DNA from: Verrucomicrobiaceae bacterium
GTDB lineage: Bacteria > Verrucomicrobiota > Verrucomicrobiia > Verrucomicrobiales > DEV007
Direction: 5' to 3'
Assembly (NCBI GenBank): GCA_009936795.1
Contig: JAACDM010000473.1
Location: forward strand, 1-45,698
Length of the DNA: 45,698 nucleotides
Part shown: one piece after another, positions 1 through 10,500 of the stretch
Numbering within the stretch: the stretch's first letter is position 1
How the letters are laid out: each line of letters starts with the position of its first letter
Notes under the pieces: model-generated
What the model saw: only the letters and a program-made list of their open reading frames with translations
The model's database searches: none
Told to the model about the DNA's origin: nothing
Position numbers and translations under genes: made by a program

Positions 1-445
1 TTCGTCTGTTTTACTTGGGTTGATCACCGCAGACGAGCCTTCGAAATCTCAATAGCTACATGGCTCCGTTTGGGGCTACCACTTCATGATTAGCACCGCT
101 AACGCTCTTGGTAACAGTAACCGAAGTGACACTGCCTAGGAAGAGTACACAGACTCCAATCCTGATTTTTATAATTCAGCAATGGATCACGCTTCCGCTC
201 CCGATTATAATCCGGAGTGATTTCGTTAGCAGTTATCTTCGGCAGGCGCCAACTCGGCGCGTCTGCGCTTCGTAAAACAGGTACTGAACGCCTCGACCAT
301 GACAACTTTGGAAGCGTTGTAGGAAGCGAAGAGCTTAAGCTGCTCTATCGAATCTCAGGGCGAATCCAAGAACTTGCTTGGGTTCGATCATAGCTGTTTG
401 CTCTGGCAGTGACTCGGCTCAAACAAGCACTGGCGGAGACCCTTG
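1..445. other. Left-edge stretch without a recognisable gene
   Basis: All frames on both strands are broken by stops and I recognise no protein family. A minus-strand frame at about 240-345 reads for some 35 codons and a neighbouring frame continues for another 60, so this could be a much-decayed gene, but no motif supports a name. The region lies just downstream of the minus-strand dimethylformamidase-like gene ending at 446. I see no tRNA and no convincing terminator hairpin. Confidence 0.4.
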
Positions 446-2722
446 CTAGGGGCGGCTCGCAGGTGTCACTCCGAAGTGGTGAAGCACGTTCTTGGTAAGC
501 TGACCCAGCGATTTGTCGTGATAAAGACTCCAGGCAGTGGCGATGGATCCTGTGTGAAAGACTTTCCCCCCTTGCGGGCGTTCCCAATAGATGATTTCTG
601 CAATAGTTTGGTCTTCATCGAACCGCCCTTGGTGGGCCTCAGCATTGAAATCGAGGACGTTTCGCTTGTCATGGCTGCGCGCTAGGGTGGTAATTCCTTC
701 GGGTTCGACTAGCCCTTTCCTTACCGGATCCTGGGTCGCTCGCAAGATAGTTGACAGCCTAACATCGTACTCATGTCCAACGGCACCCATCCCAGTTGAT
801 GTGAACCCGAAGGTGTCTCCCTGATTCAAGTCGAGCTCGTGCGGCCCTCGGAACAGGAAATGGTCTGGAAGATCGACTTGGTAGGGCTTGAAGTTGCCAC
901 CGGACCAACCGAGACAAGTTAGGCCCACGAGTTCCCATGCGGGGTAGCCGCAGAAACGCATCAGGCTGCCGCGCTTGAGATCATGACTATGATAGAGTTC
1001 ACCAACTTGGGCGTGAACTCTGCCACCGATGTTCTTGCCGAACTTGCGACATTCCATGACTTCGCCGGTGTCATCGAAACTCACGCGCCAGAACATGGTA
1101 TTTCCTGACATCACCACGGCGGCACCGCCATTCTTCAGGTAGTGATCGAGCCCGTCGTAGGCAGAGATGGACCAATACTCGCTGTGCCCGTTGATGCAGA
1201 CGGCTTTGTAGCCTTCAAGCACCTCGGGATTCTGGTGCAGATCATGGTCGGTGATGACGTCATATTCATACTCGTGCTTGTCCAACCAAAGGTGGAGAAA
1301 GCGTTCACCGCGGAGTAAGTGGCTGTAAGAGTCATTGATGTAAGTCTTGTTAGGGCCAGCGGCGGGCCAGGGCACTTTCATGCCGATCTTGTAGGTCGGC
1401 TGACCGTTGTGGTGATCGCTGTAGCAACTGTAGACGGGTGCGTTTGGGTGACTGTTTTTCAACCCGCCGGTGCTCATTTGGAGGAGTCCGAGGCCATGAT
1501 TGACTGGAAACGGGGCAGAGTTGTAGGCCAGCCAGGTGTTGGAGGAAACGAGGACAATCACCGGGGCCTTTGGACGCGATTCAGGACGGCGCACGATGAA
1601 GGTGGTGTCATAACGCCTCGGCTTGCCGTCGATTTCAAAATCGAATCGGCCCGCATACACTCCGGACTTTGCGTCAGCTGGTATACGGAACCGGTGGTTG
1701 ACCTCCCAGCGGGCATTGTAGAGTTCGTCATCGGCCAGTCTCAGTCCATGCCCACGCTTCGTGTCTTTCGTAGGGTCATAGGCCGAATCATGTCGACCAA
1801 TGGCGGCGGCATCGAAACTTGGACCGCCAATCATCCACGTGCCTCGATTGATGATTCGTCCATCACGCCCGCTTGAGCTTGCATCGACGACTTGGGCGCC
1901 ACGTTCTTCGGTGAATGGCCAGCAGGCCATCACGCTATCGCCTTTCGGAATGTTGAGACCCCGGACGGCCAAGAGCGCCGCAAGTGAATCTTGATCGAGA
2001 GCCCGATCGTGTACTGTCGCCATGGCGAGATCGCCATTATAGAAACTTGAAGCCACGCCTTCGCTACCGTAAGCGCCTAACCGAAGTGCGGTATGTCCGG
2101 GACGAACCACGCCAGAGAAAGGAAACCCGACCGCCTGCTTACCATCAATGAAGATGCGTTTCATCTTCCCATCCCAGGTCGCGGCCACATGATGCCAAGT
2201 TTGTGCCTTGATCAAGCTGGGCTCCGTTTGGTGAAGTGAAGCCGGCTCGTAATCGCCGCCCGCTCCTGTCACAAACGCAATTCGTCCTTCATTTAGAAAC
2301 AACCCAATCCCACTTTGCTCTGGGTAATCGTGCTGGGTAATCAACCCTTGCCAACCGGTCAAGCTGAACGGACGAATCCAGCATTCCAAAGTCAGCTCGG
2401 TGAGCTCTCTGTCATGCGGCAGTCCCTTGCTCACGTGTATATAAGATCCCGGATGAATGGGCTGAGGCGTTGGCTTGTTGATACGGAACGTTTCGAGCAC
2501 GGGATCGTTATCCCGGTTCTCAGGATCAGGCCCTAACTTTACTACCGTCAATCTGTAAGGGACGCTACTGCTGACTCGAAACGCAATTTCTTCTCCCGCC
2601 GCGATGCTCTTCTCCGCGTAGGCATGGAGACCAGGTAGAATCACCTCCTGATGGGCGGGAATGTCTGCAGCGCGAGCCTGTAGAAGCACGCAGGCGATTG
2701 TAAATACGAGAGAAGATCTCAT
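446..2722 (-). CDS. Secreted LamG plus N,N-dimethylformamidase beta-subunit-like protein
   Basis: 758 residues. A Sec signal peptide (residues 1-19, hydrophobic core then ARA-A) exports it. Residues about 100-280 form a LamG/concanavalin-like domain (ECWIRPFS, WHHVAATWDG, IFIDGKQAVG), which usually binds glycans. Residues about 390-745 resemble the large-subunit C-terminal domain of N,N-dimethylformamidase (YSCYSDHHNG, EYEYDVITDHDLH, INGHSEYWS, MSGNTMFWR). In characterised enzymes that domain hydrolyses an amide; in secreted PVC proteins the substrate is unknown, so enzymatic activity here is inference. The ATG at 2722 is preceded by a good Shine-Dalgarno-like AAAGGA on the minus strand. It is divergent from the esterase-sulfatase fusion at 2839 and may share regulation with it. 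Domain assignment is confident, the reaction is not. Confidence 0.85.
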   Translation of the reverse strand: MRSSLVFTIACVLLQARAADIPAHQEVILPGLHAYAEKSIAAGEEIAFRVSSSVPYRLTVVKLGPDPENRDNDPVLETFRINKPTPQPIHPGSYIHVSKGLPHDRELTELTLECWIRPFSLTGWQGLITQHDYPEQSGIGLFLNEGRIAFVTGAGGDYEPASLHQTEPSLIKAQTWHHVAATWDGKMKRIFIDGKQAVGFPFSGVVRPGHTALRLGAYGSEGVASSFYNGDLAMATVHDRALDQDSLAALLAVRGLNIPKGDSVMACWPFTEERGAQVVDASSSGRDGRIINRGTWMIGGPSFDAAAIGRHDSAYDPTKDTKRGHGLRLADDELYNARWEVNHRFRIPADAKSGVYAGRFDFEIDGKPRRYDTTFIVRRPESRPKAPVIVLVSSNTWLAYNSAPFPVNHGLGLLQMSTGGLKNSHPNAPVYSCYSDHHNGQPTYKIGMKVPWPAAGPNKTYINDSYSHLLRGERFLHLWLDKHEYEYDVITDHDLHQNPEVLEGYKAVCINGHSEYWSISAYDGLDHYLKNGGAAVVMSGNTMFWRVSFDDTGEVMECRKFGKNIGGRVHAQVGELYHSHDLKRGSLMRFCGYPAWELVGLTCLGWSGGNFKPYQVDLPDHFLFRGPHELDLNQGDTFGFTSTGMGAVGHEYDVRLSTILRATQDPVRKGLVEPEGITTLARSHDKRNVLDFNAEAHQGRFDEDQTIAEIIYWERPQGGKVFHTGSIATAWSLYHDKSLGQLTKNVLHHFGVTPASRP

Positions 2723-2838
2723 CGCAACATCCTTTCAGAGAATGTCTACGCGAACGAGATCATTGAAGAGTTTTTAGATTTGGTCTCGCCGGATTAGCGC
2801 GGACAATCTCAAGCTGTGCTCAACGCTCGCATTCGCAA
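2723..2838. promoter_or_regulatory. Divergent intergenic region between two secreted-enzyme genes
   Basis: 116 bases separate the start of the minus-strand LamG/DMFase-like gene from the ATG of the plus-strand esterase-sulfatase. Promoters for both should lie here. An AT-rich patch occurs near 2765-2785 (gagtttttagatttgg). I cannot name an operator. Confidence 0.35.
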
Positions 2839-5157
2839 ATGAATCCACGCTTCACTCTCCCTAGGCTCGTCCTGATCATTCTCTCCGCCTTGCTCTCGAC
2901 TACGAGAGCAGCCGACGTTTACATCGTGGCTGGGCAATCGAATGGATTCCGCCTCAGCTCACTCGCTCAAGGCGGCGTGCCTATTCCGGGAGGGCACAAG
3001 ATCTACTATTACGGCATGGCGTGCGTATCAGAACCGGAATCCTCCACGTTCAAAGTGCTGACTGGATTGAACCCGAACTCCATGGGGACAGAATTGGCAT
3101 TGCATCTAGTCGAGCAATCTAACAAAGACATTATTCTCATTCAATACTGTCGGTGCGGCGCTCCAGTGACGAAACTCTCGCCCACCAGCTGGTTTCCTGG
3201 CACGGATCCTCAAAAGGGTGAACTCTACACTGAGGGGCTCTACCCGAAGTTCCAGAGATACATCGCGCATGCAAAGCGATCCGCCGTCGAAGATCATCAG
3301 CTCACGTGGGAAATGAAGGGATTGTTCTGGCACCAAGGCGAAAGCGATGCGGAGACAGGGCATGCCAGCGCCCACCAAGCGGCACTAAAGAACCTCTTCT
3401 GGCGGTTCCGTCAGGATGTGGGCGAGCGCTTGCCCATTGTCTGCGGCGAAATTCGCCCGCTCACGCTGCATGCCAAACAAATCAATGCTGGCATGGCTGC
3501 ATTGGCAGGCGCCGATTCCCTCACGGCGTTGGCGATCACTTCCAACATAGCCGCGCCCAGCAATCCAAAGAATCCCGGGGATGTGCATTTCCGCTTGGAA
3601 GCTTGTCAGGAGATTGGGAGACGCTTGGCCAAAGCACACGCACGCCTCACCGGCGTCACTACCGTGATCACCTCGACTCAGAAAGACAGTCAACCACCTA
3701 ACATCGTAATCATCTTCACGGATGATCACGCGCAACATGCTGTCAGTGCCTACGGTTCGAAAATGAATCTCACGCCTCACATCGATCGCTTAGCACGCGA
3801 TGGGATGCGGTTTACTCAGAGCTTTGTCGCGAATTCCATTTGCGGCCCTTCCCGTGCCAATCTCCTGACAGGTCTGCATTCTCACGCCAATGGGCAAACT
3901 GGCAACCGTGCCAAGTTCAACGACAATCTGCCAACGTTTGCCAAGAGCTTGCAAGCGCATGGCTACGACACTGCCGTGGTGGGCAAATGGCACATCAGTG
4001 CCGAGCCGAACGGCTTTGACCACTGGGCCCTGAAGCGAGGCGCTTTCTACAACCCGGATTTTGAAACCGCTGATGGGATGGAGCCTTCGCAGGGGCATAC
4101 CACAGATGTCATCACCCAGCGTTCGCTTGACTGGATCGGAGGGAGAAAGGATCCATCACGACCCTTCATGGTCTGGATCTCGCACTCCGCTGCGCATCGG
4201 ACTTGGACACCAGCCACGCGTCATCTCACCCATTACGATGACGTTGAGATCCCCGAGCCACTTAACCTATTTGATGACTACTCTGGACGCAATGCGGGGG
4301 CGGTGACGGCACAGATGCGCGTCTCTCGAGATTTGTTTCCGTCCTACGATCTGAAGTTGCCCATCACCGGCGAAGGCTTTCTCGACAAAGGTGCGCGAAG
4401 CCAGCGCGCGGCAATGTCAGAGTACCAACGCCTGGCGTGGGATGCGGCCTTTGGGCCCAAGAATGACGCCTTCCTCAAAGCAAAGCTCACGGGAGATGCG
4501 CAGACACGCTGGAACTACCAACGTTATATCAAGAACTACCTTCGGAGTATCGATGGACTTGATGATAGTGTGGGGACAGTCCGACGTTATCTCGGCGAGC
4601 AAGGACTTGCCGAGAACACCATCGTTATCTACACCTCTGATCAAGGTTTCTTCCTGGGAGATCACGGTTGGTACGACAAGCGCTGGATGTATGAGGAATC
4701 GTTGCGCACACCACTTATCGTGCACTGGCCGGGCGTCACCAAGCCCGGCAGCACGAACGATGCCCTGGTTCAGAATATCGATCTCGCACCGACCTTCTAT
4801 GAAGCAGCTGGACTCCCCTCCCCTGATGACATGCATGGATCTAGTCTCGCGCCTCTACTTAAAGAAGAATTACCCTCGTCCTGGCGCGATGCCATCTACT
4901 ATCATTACCAGATGGAGGAACCTTCTAACCGTGCCGCGCATCGCGTGGCAAGACACTACGGCTTGCGCACGGTCCGCTACAAGTTGATCTACTACTACGA
5001 TTTAGGTGAGTGGGAATTCTTCGACCTCGAGGACGATCCACGCGAAATGACAAACCTCTACGAATCCCCCTCACAACAGAAGCGAGTGGCGGAATTAAAA
5101 AAGCGTCTTACCGGCCTACGCACGAAGTACGCCGATGACACAGGGAAGGATTGGTAG
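2839..5157 (+). CDS. Secreted SASA-type carbohydrate esterase fused to S1 sulfatase
   Basis: 772 residues with a Sec signal peptide (1-24). Residues about 25-270 are a sialate O-acetylesterase/SASA (SGNH) esterase domain: GQSN at 32-35 supplies the nucleophile Ser34, WHQGESD lies at 164-170, and GDVHF (Asp248, His250) supplies the other catalytic residues. A short linker leads into a type I sulfatase (about 285-772). Its CGPSR at 335-339 is the site whose cysteine becomes formylglycine; TDDH near 295, VGKWHI and YTSDQGFFLGDHGWYDK are typical metal and sulfate site segments. Both domains therefore look catalytically intact. The protein should remove acetyl and sulfate esters from one glycan outside the cytoplasm; that they share a substrate is inference. 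Divergent from the LamG/DMFase-like gene, convergent with the TIM-barrel gene. Confidence 0.93.
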   Translation: MNPRFTLPRLVLIILSALLSTTRAADVYIVAGQSNGFRLSSLAQGGVPIPGGHKIYYYGMACVSEPESSTFKVLTGLNPNSMGTELALHLVEQSNKDIILIQYCRCGAPVTKLSPTSWFPGTDPQKGELYTEGLYPKFQRYIAHAKRSAVEDHQLTWEMKGLFWHQGESDAETGHASAHQAALKNLFWRFRQDVGERLPIVCGEIRPLTLHAKQINAGMAALAGADSLTALAITSNIAAPSNPKNPGDVHFRLEACQEIGRRLAKAHARLTGVTTVITSTQKDSQPPNIVIIFTDDHAQHAVSAYGSKMNLTPHIDRLARDGMRFTQSFVANSICGPSRANLLTGLHSHANGQTGNRAKFNDNLPTFAKSLQAHGYDTAVVGKWHISAEPNGFDHWALKRGAFYNPDFETADGMEPSQGHTTDVITQRSLDWIGGRKDPSRPFMVWISHSAAHRTWTPATRHLTHYDDVEIPEPLNLFDDYSGRNAGAVTAQMRVSRDLFPSYDLKLPITGEGFLDKGARSQRAAMSEYQRLAWDAAFGPKNDAFLKAKLTGDAQTRWNYQRYIKNYLRSIDGLDDSVGTVRRYLGEQGLAENTIVIYTSDQGFFLGDHGWYDKRWMYEESLRTPLIVHWPGVTKPGSTNDALVQNIDLAPTFYEAAGLPSPDDMHGSSLAPLLKEELPSSWRDAIYYHYQMEEPSNRAAHRVARHYGLRTVRYKLIYYYDLGEWEFFDLEDDPREMTNLYESPSQQKRVAELKKRLTGLRTKYADDTGKDW

Positions 5158-5208
5158 AATGATAACAAAGCCCTACTTACCTAGATCTTGCGTAAGCGGA
5201 AGACCTGC

Positions 5209-6099
5209 TTAGAGGCCCTTCAGATACTTCATGCTTTGGCGAATGCTGGCCAGCGGATCAGGAGATTGGTCTTGCTCGACGTGGCAATGCTCGACTCCAG
5301 CTTCAGCAGCCGCCTCACGGATCGGCTCAGTCGCAATGATCCCGTCGCCGAGCTCTTGGAAGGCATCCTTCGGGACACTGGCAAAGTGAGGCAGTGTCAA
5401 GCCTTCCTTGAGATCCTTCAGGTGCACCTGGGTGACACGCCCTTTAAGCTTTTTAATGAAAGCGCCAGGATCCTGTCCACCTACCTTGATCCAGAAAGCG
5501 TCAACCTCAAACTTCATGTCAGGTGAGAACTCTTTAATAAACACATCGAAGCCGGTGACCCCGCCTTCCTTCTTCTCAAATTCAAAAGCATGGTTATGAT
5601 AGGCAAGCTGAATGCCCGCCTCTTTCGCTTTCACCGCTGCCTTATTGCAATTCTCCGCCACGCGTTTGTAGTCGTCAGCGGTCTTGCGGTCCTTGTCCGC
5701 GAGGTAGGGTATGACCAAGTGCTTGAGACCGACTTTCTTCGCTGCTTCCAAGGTCTTCATGAAATCAGACATCCCGGCATCCTTGGGATTGACCACTGAG
5801 TCCCACTCGAAATGAGACGAATTCAAGGCGAGCCCCACATCTTTCGCTGCCTTAACCATACCATCGGCCTTCGGGAACCCATACATCTCTCCCTGTTTGT
5901 AGCCTGCCTCGGCCACGGCTTTCAGGGTACCCGCCGTGTCCTTGGCAATCTCATTTCTCAGAGTGTAGAGCTGGAGACCAATGTTCTTGCGGTAGGCGTT
6001 ATCCTTAGCCAGCGCCATCAGCGTCTGTGGTTGACTCGCGATTAGAAAGGACCCGGCGGCGGAAGAACGGAGGAAATTGCGTCGATTCATCACCGCCAC
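5209..6099 (-). CDS. Tat-exported sugar phosphate isomerase/epimerase-like TIM barrel
   Basis: 296 residues. The N-terminus NRRNFLRSS followed by a hydrophobic stretch is a twin-arginine signal, so the protein is exported folded. The body matches the xylose-isomerase-like TIM barrel (AP endonuclease 2 family): GLQLYTLRNE at the first strand, YHNHAFEFE, FEVDAFWIKVGG and VHLKD carry the usual metal-binding Glu, His and Asp. Members act on sugars or inositols as isomerases or epimerases; the substrate cannot be read from sequence. Translation could start at 6099 or at the second ATG at 6090, which lies directly before the Arg-Arg motif. It is the last gene of a minus-strand run, 34 bases after the sulfatase. 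Confidence 0.88.
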   Translation of the reverse strand: MAVMNRRNFLRSSAAGSFLIASQPQTLMALAKDNAYRKNIGLQLYTLRNEIAKDTAGTLKAVAEAGYKQGEMYGFPKADGMVKAAKDVGLALNSSHFEWDSVVNPKDAGMSDFMKTLEAAKKVGLKHLVIPYLADKDRKTADDYKRVAENCNKAAVKAKEAGIQLAYHNHAFEFEKKEGGVTGFDVFIKEFSPDMKFEVDAFWIKVGGQDPGAFIKKLKGRVTQVHLKDLKEGLTLPHFASVPKDAFQELGDGIIATEPIREAAAEAGVEHCHVEQDQSPDPLASIRQSMKYLKGL

Positions 6100-6133
6100 T
6101 GAACACGGGTTCAGGCGGTTTACGAGCGGTTTT

Positions 6134-7522
6134 CTAGTTCTCCCCGCGTGGGATTCGGGCCTCCAAATGGCTTTCAGGTGGCGTGAAAGAGCCTTTATGG
6201 GTCTCGGCCAATTGAACCAAAGCTTCGACTACCTTTGGATTCTCCTTGGCCACATCAAACTTCTCACCGGGGTCTTCTCCTAAATGGTAGAGCACGGGTG
6301 ACTCGTGTTTCATGGGCTTCTGGCCGATGTACTCAGTCTTGGTCGTGAAATGAAGCTTATATTCTCCTTTACGGACGGCGTAGAGTTCCGAGCCGTGGTA
6401 GTAGAACATTTCCTGGCGCGGCGAGTGACCGCGACCGGCTAGTACGGGCGCTAGACTAGCACCATCATAAATTCGGTCTTCCGGTAATGCCACACCAGCA
6501 AGATCGAGGAAGGTGGCGAAGATGTCTAACGCACTGCCCATTTCATGGACGATACCAGTCTCGACAATTCCGGGTCCCCAGAAGACGGTAGGTTCACGCA
6601 TGCCACCTTCCCATGTACTCCCTTTGCCATCACGCAGATGGCCAGCTGAGCCACCATGGGTTTTGAATGGCAACCAAGGGCCATTGTCTGAGGTGAAGAC
6701 GACCACCGTTTCTTCATCAATGCCTTGTGCCTGCAAAGTTTTGACAACCTGACCGACGGACCAATCGATCTCTTCAATCACATCTCCATAGCGGCCCGCA
6801 TGGCTCGTGCCAGAAAAGGCGCCCGAGGCAAAAATGGGAACATGGGGCATGCTGTGCGCCAAGTAGAGGAAGAACGGCTTCTCCGATTTCGCTTGAGCCT
6901 CAATATAGGCGACCGCTTGATTCGTGTAGTTGCGTGTGAGGTAGGCTTGATTCGGCGAACGCTCAAGGATCTCGGTGTTGTGCATAAGCGGCACATTCCA
7001 GTACTCACTCTTAGGCTTCATGAGCCCTTCACGGCCTTTGGGTCCCTTGCCAGCAATCCGATCCATGTCATTGGAGTAAGGAACGCCGTAGTAGGATTCG
7101 AAACCGTTGGCTGTGGGAAGGTAGTCTGGCAAATGCCCCAAATGCCATTTCCCCACCATGGCCGTGGCATAACCAGCGCCCTTCAAGGCCTCTGCCACCG
7201 TGATCTCACTCTTGGGTAGCCCCTTTGCCGAATCCGGAGAGAGCACACGACGCTTGCTAGAGCACATGCCATTGCGAATAGGCAAACGCCCAGTCATCAG
7301 ACCCGCTCTGCTGGGAGTGCAGACCGAAGCTGCCGCATAGAAGCTGGTCCACTTCTGCCCCTCGTTCGCTAAGCGATCAAGGTGCGGCGTGTGGATAGTC
7401 GGATGTCCGAAGCAACTGAGATCCCCGTAGCCGAGGTCATCACAGAAGATGAGGACAAAGTTCGTCTTAGCCGTCGCCATGGTAGCGGCGGCGAGGAACG
7501 CGAGCGCAGTTCTGAAGATCAT
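6134..7522 (-). CDS. Secreted arylsulfatase (S1 family)
   Basis: 462 residues with a Sec signal peptide (1-18). The sulfatase core starts at once: FCDDLGYGDLSCFGHP (Asp28, Asp29) binds calcium, and CTPSR at 68-72 carries the cysteine that is converted to formylglycine. VGKWHLGHLPDYLPT, FTSDNGPW and the C-terminal YDPG-like segment are characteristic of arylsulfatase A-like enzymes. It hydrolyses sulfate esters, probably on a polysaccharide in the periplasm or outside the cell. It starts 9 bases after the CotH protein stops and lies 34 bases before the TIM-barrel gene, so the three are probably one transcript. No maturation enzyme for the cysteine is encoded in the window. Confidence 0.93.
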   Translation of the reverse strand: MIFRTALAFLAAATMATAKTNFVLIFCDDLGYGDLSCFGHPTIHTPHLDRLANEGQKWTSFYAAASVCTPSRAGLMTGRLPIRNGMCSSKRRVLSPDSAKGLPKSEITVAEALKGAGYATAMVGKWHLGHLPDYLPTANGFESYYGVPYSNDMDRIAGKGPKGREGLMKPKSEYWNVPLMHNTEILERSPNQAYLTRNYTNQAVAYIEAQAKSEKPFFLYLAHSMPHVPIFASGAFSGTSHAGRYGDVIEEIDWSVGQVVKTLQAQGIDEETVVVFTSDNGPWLPFKTHGGSAGHLRDGKGSTWEGGMREPTVFWGPGIVETGIVHEMGSALDIFATFLDLAGVALPEDRIYDGASLAPVLAGRGHSPRQEMFYYHGSELYAVRKGEYKLHFTTKTEYIGQKPMKHESPVLYHLGEDPGEKFDVAKENPKVVEALVQLAETHKGSFTPPESHLEARIPRGEN

Positions 7523-7531
7523 GAAAGTGCC

Positions 7532-10500
7532 TTAAGGAGTCAGCTCGACCCGCCACCGCACGTAGCCAGCAGTATTGCCAACCGTCGTGGTGGTTTGGAG
7601 CGTCACTTTCTTAAGACCTGCACCGGCACTTTGAGAAGACATTTCGACCAGATCTGCGGCAGGAATGGTTTCCCATGCTTCAAGATCCATGGACTTCTCC
7701 AAGATGTAGCTGAGACCATCTACTCCCTCACGCTGATTGAGTGTGAGCGTCAGGAAATCATCACTCACCGCCGTTTCCATGAGCACGGTCGACACCGCAT
7801 CATTTGGCAGGGACCCAAAAGCAAACTCGGCGAGATTACTGTCTCCATCGCCATCAGGATCTGCGGTGGGCGCATCATCAAGTCCAGCGAGGAACTCGGC
7901 TTTCCAAGTATCGTAGCCATCAGAAGGCTCCGGATCTGCACCTTCAGCACGGCCAGGAGTGCCACCAAGCGCCGCACTTGCCTTCCAGTTCTCTGCAACA
8001 TTGTAATCAATGTCTGCGGCTAGGCTCGTGCGGACCAAAGAAAATCCGAGATTCTCACCATCGTTGGCAGGCCAAGGTGGGTCGTTACTGTAGGTCACAC
8101 CGATGATCGGCTCATAAGAACCATTTGAGATCTCGAGATGTTCACCACCGTTCTTGAGCTTCTTGTTGAACTCCCCTAACACCTTGGCGGAGTCGCCATA
8201 GCGCATGGCAAAGGCGGCACGATCGTTGACAATGACTCCGTAAGACTTCGGCCCCAGAGTAGAAACATCGCCTTCCTTGAAGAGATAATTGATTCCCGCA
8301 GTGAAGCGCAGCTCTCCTAGGTCGACCGAGACATTAGATGGATTGTAAAATTCGAGGAACTCAAAGTTTGACGACGAGAATTCTGCGGCGTCTTCGGCTT
8401 CATTCGGCTTGGCCGGTGCCACCATGAGCTCAGAGATAATGAGATTCTCGCCAGTGGCTGGCTGAAGACCCACACGATAAGTGGCCTCGCGCAGCGCACT
8501 CCATTCTCCTTCAGGATTGAAAAGGGTGGTGTTGAACACGCGCGACTTGACTGTCATGGTGTCATCAATCGTAAGGCCTGTGTTTGCATCGCGATCATAG
8601 AGGATCGCCGTAGGATTAGTCGCACCACCAGGCAAACGAGGATCTGAGCCATCGATCGTGTAGAAGATGTCGCCATTCTGCTTATTAAATAGCGAACCCA
8701 CAGTGATCTTCATGATCTTCCCTGCATCAACCGCGCCGCCCTTTGGCGAATAACTTGGGACCTGCACGCCCCCCCAAAGATCTTCGTCTTCGAACTGCTT
8801 GTCAGACTTGAACAGCACGTCCTCACGGCGACTGATCCAAGAACGAATACTCGACGTCCGAATATTGCCACCGCCAGAAAAGGACATCACCTCCTCGATC
8901 TCCGCCTCCAACTCATCCACGCGCCGAGTGAGGTTGTCCTCTGTAAGCGCGCCACCTGGGGTAAAGAAATGTTTCTGCAAACGGTCTGCGAAGGTGAGAC
9001 GGAATTCCGAGCTCGTGACCAGGGCTTGCCACACGGTAGCTAAATCATCGCTGGGAGTCGGACGCGCGGTCCTATTGAGATCCGCTGTCATCGAGTTGTA
9101 GTTGATTCCATGGCCCCCAGCGACGCCAAACATCCCCTCAGCATCCCACATATAAGCACGCCATCGCCCCTCTTCAGACAAGGCTCGCGCAATGACAAGA
9201 TTGTTATGCGGCCAATCCCAAGTCGCACCGTAGCAGTTTACAATAAAGTAATCTGCGAAGTTTACAGGATCTAGCTCCTGCAACACGGCATCATAATTCT
9301 CTTGAACCGTAAGATCTTTTTCTAACAAAGACTCTAAATGATCCCACTCGGGCGTATCAGCGAGCAAATCGTCTTGGAACGGCGAACCATCCGCCCAGAC
9401 ATCGATGTGCTTCACTTGCCAAGGAGCATCATCCCCATATAGGTCTTGGAACAGTTCCTCACGCAATCGCGCCACCGTGTTGAAATAGCCTTTGTAGACA
9501 CCATTTAAGAACAGCGCCGTTTGGACGCCAATAGAGGCAAATTGACCTGTATCGGCCGTAAGACGTCGTGACAGTTCATCCGTGATCCACGGATTCTGTG
9601 CATCGTTCTTCCCAGCCCGCATGCGCAACTGACGGAATGACCTCACCGGGTAGTTCTCTACGATGGGGAAGTTCAACGTGTCGTCTCCATAGTCGCCACG
9701 GAAGAAGATATTGAACGAGGGCTTGTCTTGCCCGCTGTGCGCCCATGGACTCCTATCCGTATTATTTAGATTGAACCGGCCACGCGACCACGCACTAGCT
9801 GCCAACCGAATTCCAGCGTCAATCTGCACATTCGTGCCATCCTCGGGATACATGACCTCCATCGACACTCGGCGCTCAAATGGGCGCCCGTGCATGTCTG
9901 GCATATAATAGTCTTGGGCCTCTCTGGCATTCCAATCATTGCCGCGGCCACTACCGCCTTCGATGCTCGTGATTCCGTGGGGCGCGTAGAATGCATAGCC
10001 ATCATCGGCCACGAAACTCACACTCGGAATCGTCTTGAAAGCCTCGTCTAGACCAACAAGGTAGGTCTGAGTACTTTCGTTAGAAGGAATCATCCCCTCC
10101 ATGAACGCACGCGCGCGAATCGGTGTTCCCGTGCGCTCATCGATCGTCTCAATCGTCAACGGCTCTGTGTAAACAAGCCCGGTCTCAACCGTGGGTTCGC
10201 TGCCATCAAGCGTGTAGCGAATCTCGGCACCTTCTGTATTGCTCGTCAGAGTGACCACCACCGTATCGTCATAGACTCCACCAGGCATATCGAACTTGGG
10301 CTTCTTGGCATGATCACTCAGCTCAACCCCGCCATTTGCTGCACCAGGACTTGGCTCGGCGAAGTAGACAAAGCCCCCTTCCGCCGTGGTGCTGACACCA
10401 TAGGAGTGAAAGCTATCTTGCCTAGGATAGCTGCCCTCAAACTGACTCACAAACTCGCCACTCGCATCGGCAAGGCCTAGGAATTCGCCATCACCGGCAA

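Noticed and set aside
1319-1876. 185-codon plus-strand frame inside the LamG/DMFase-like gene
   Set aside because: It is antisense to a clearly coding frame with recognised domains and has no family signature or signal of its own.
5158-5208. taagc...gctta hairpin between the convergent genes
   Set aside because: The stem is only 5-6 pairs with mismatches and no T-run; too weak to call a terminator.
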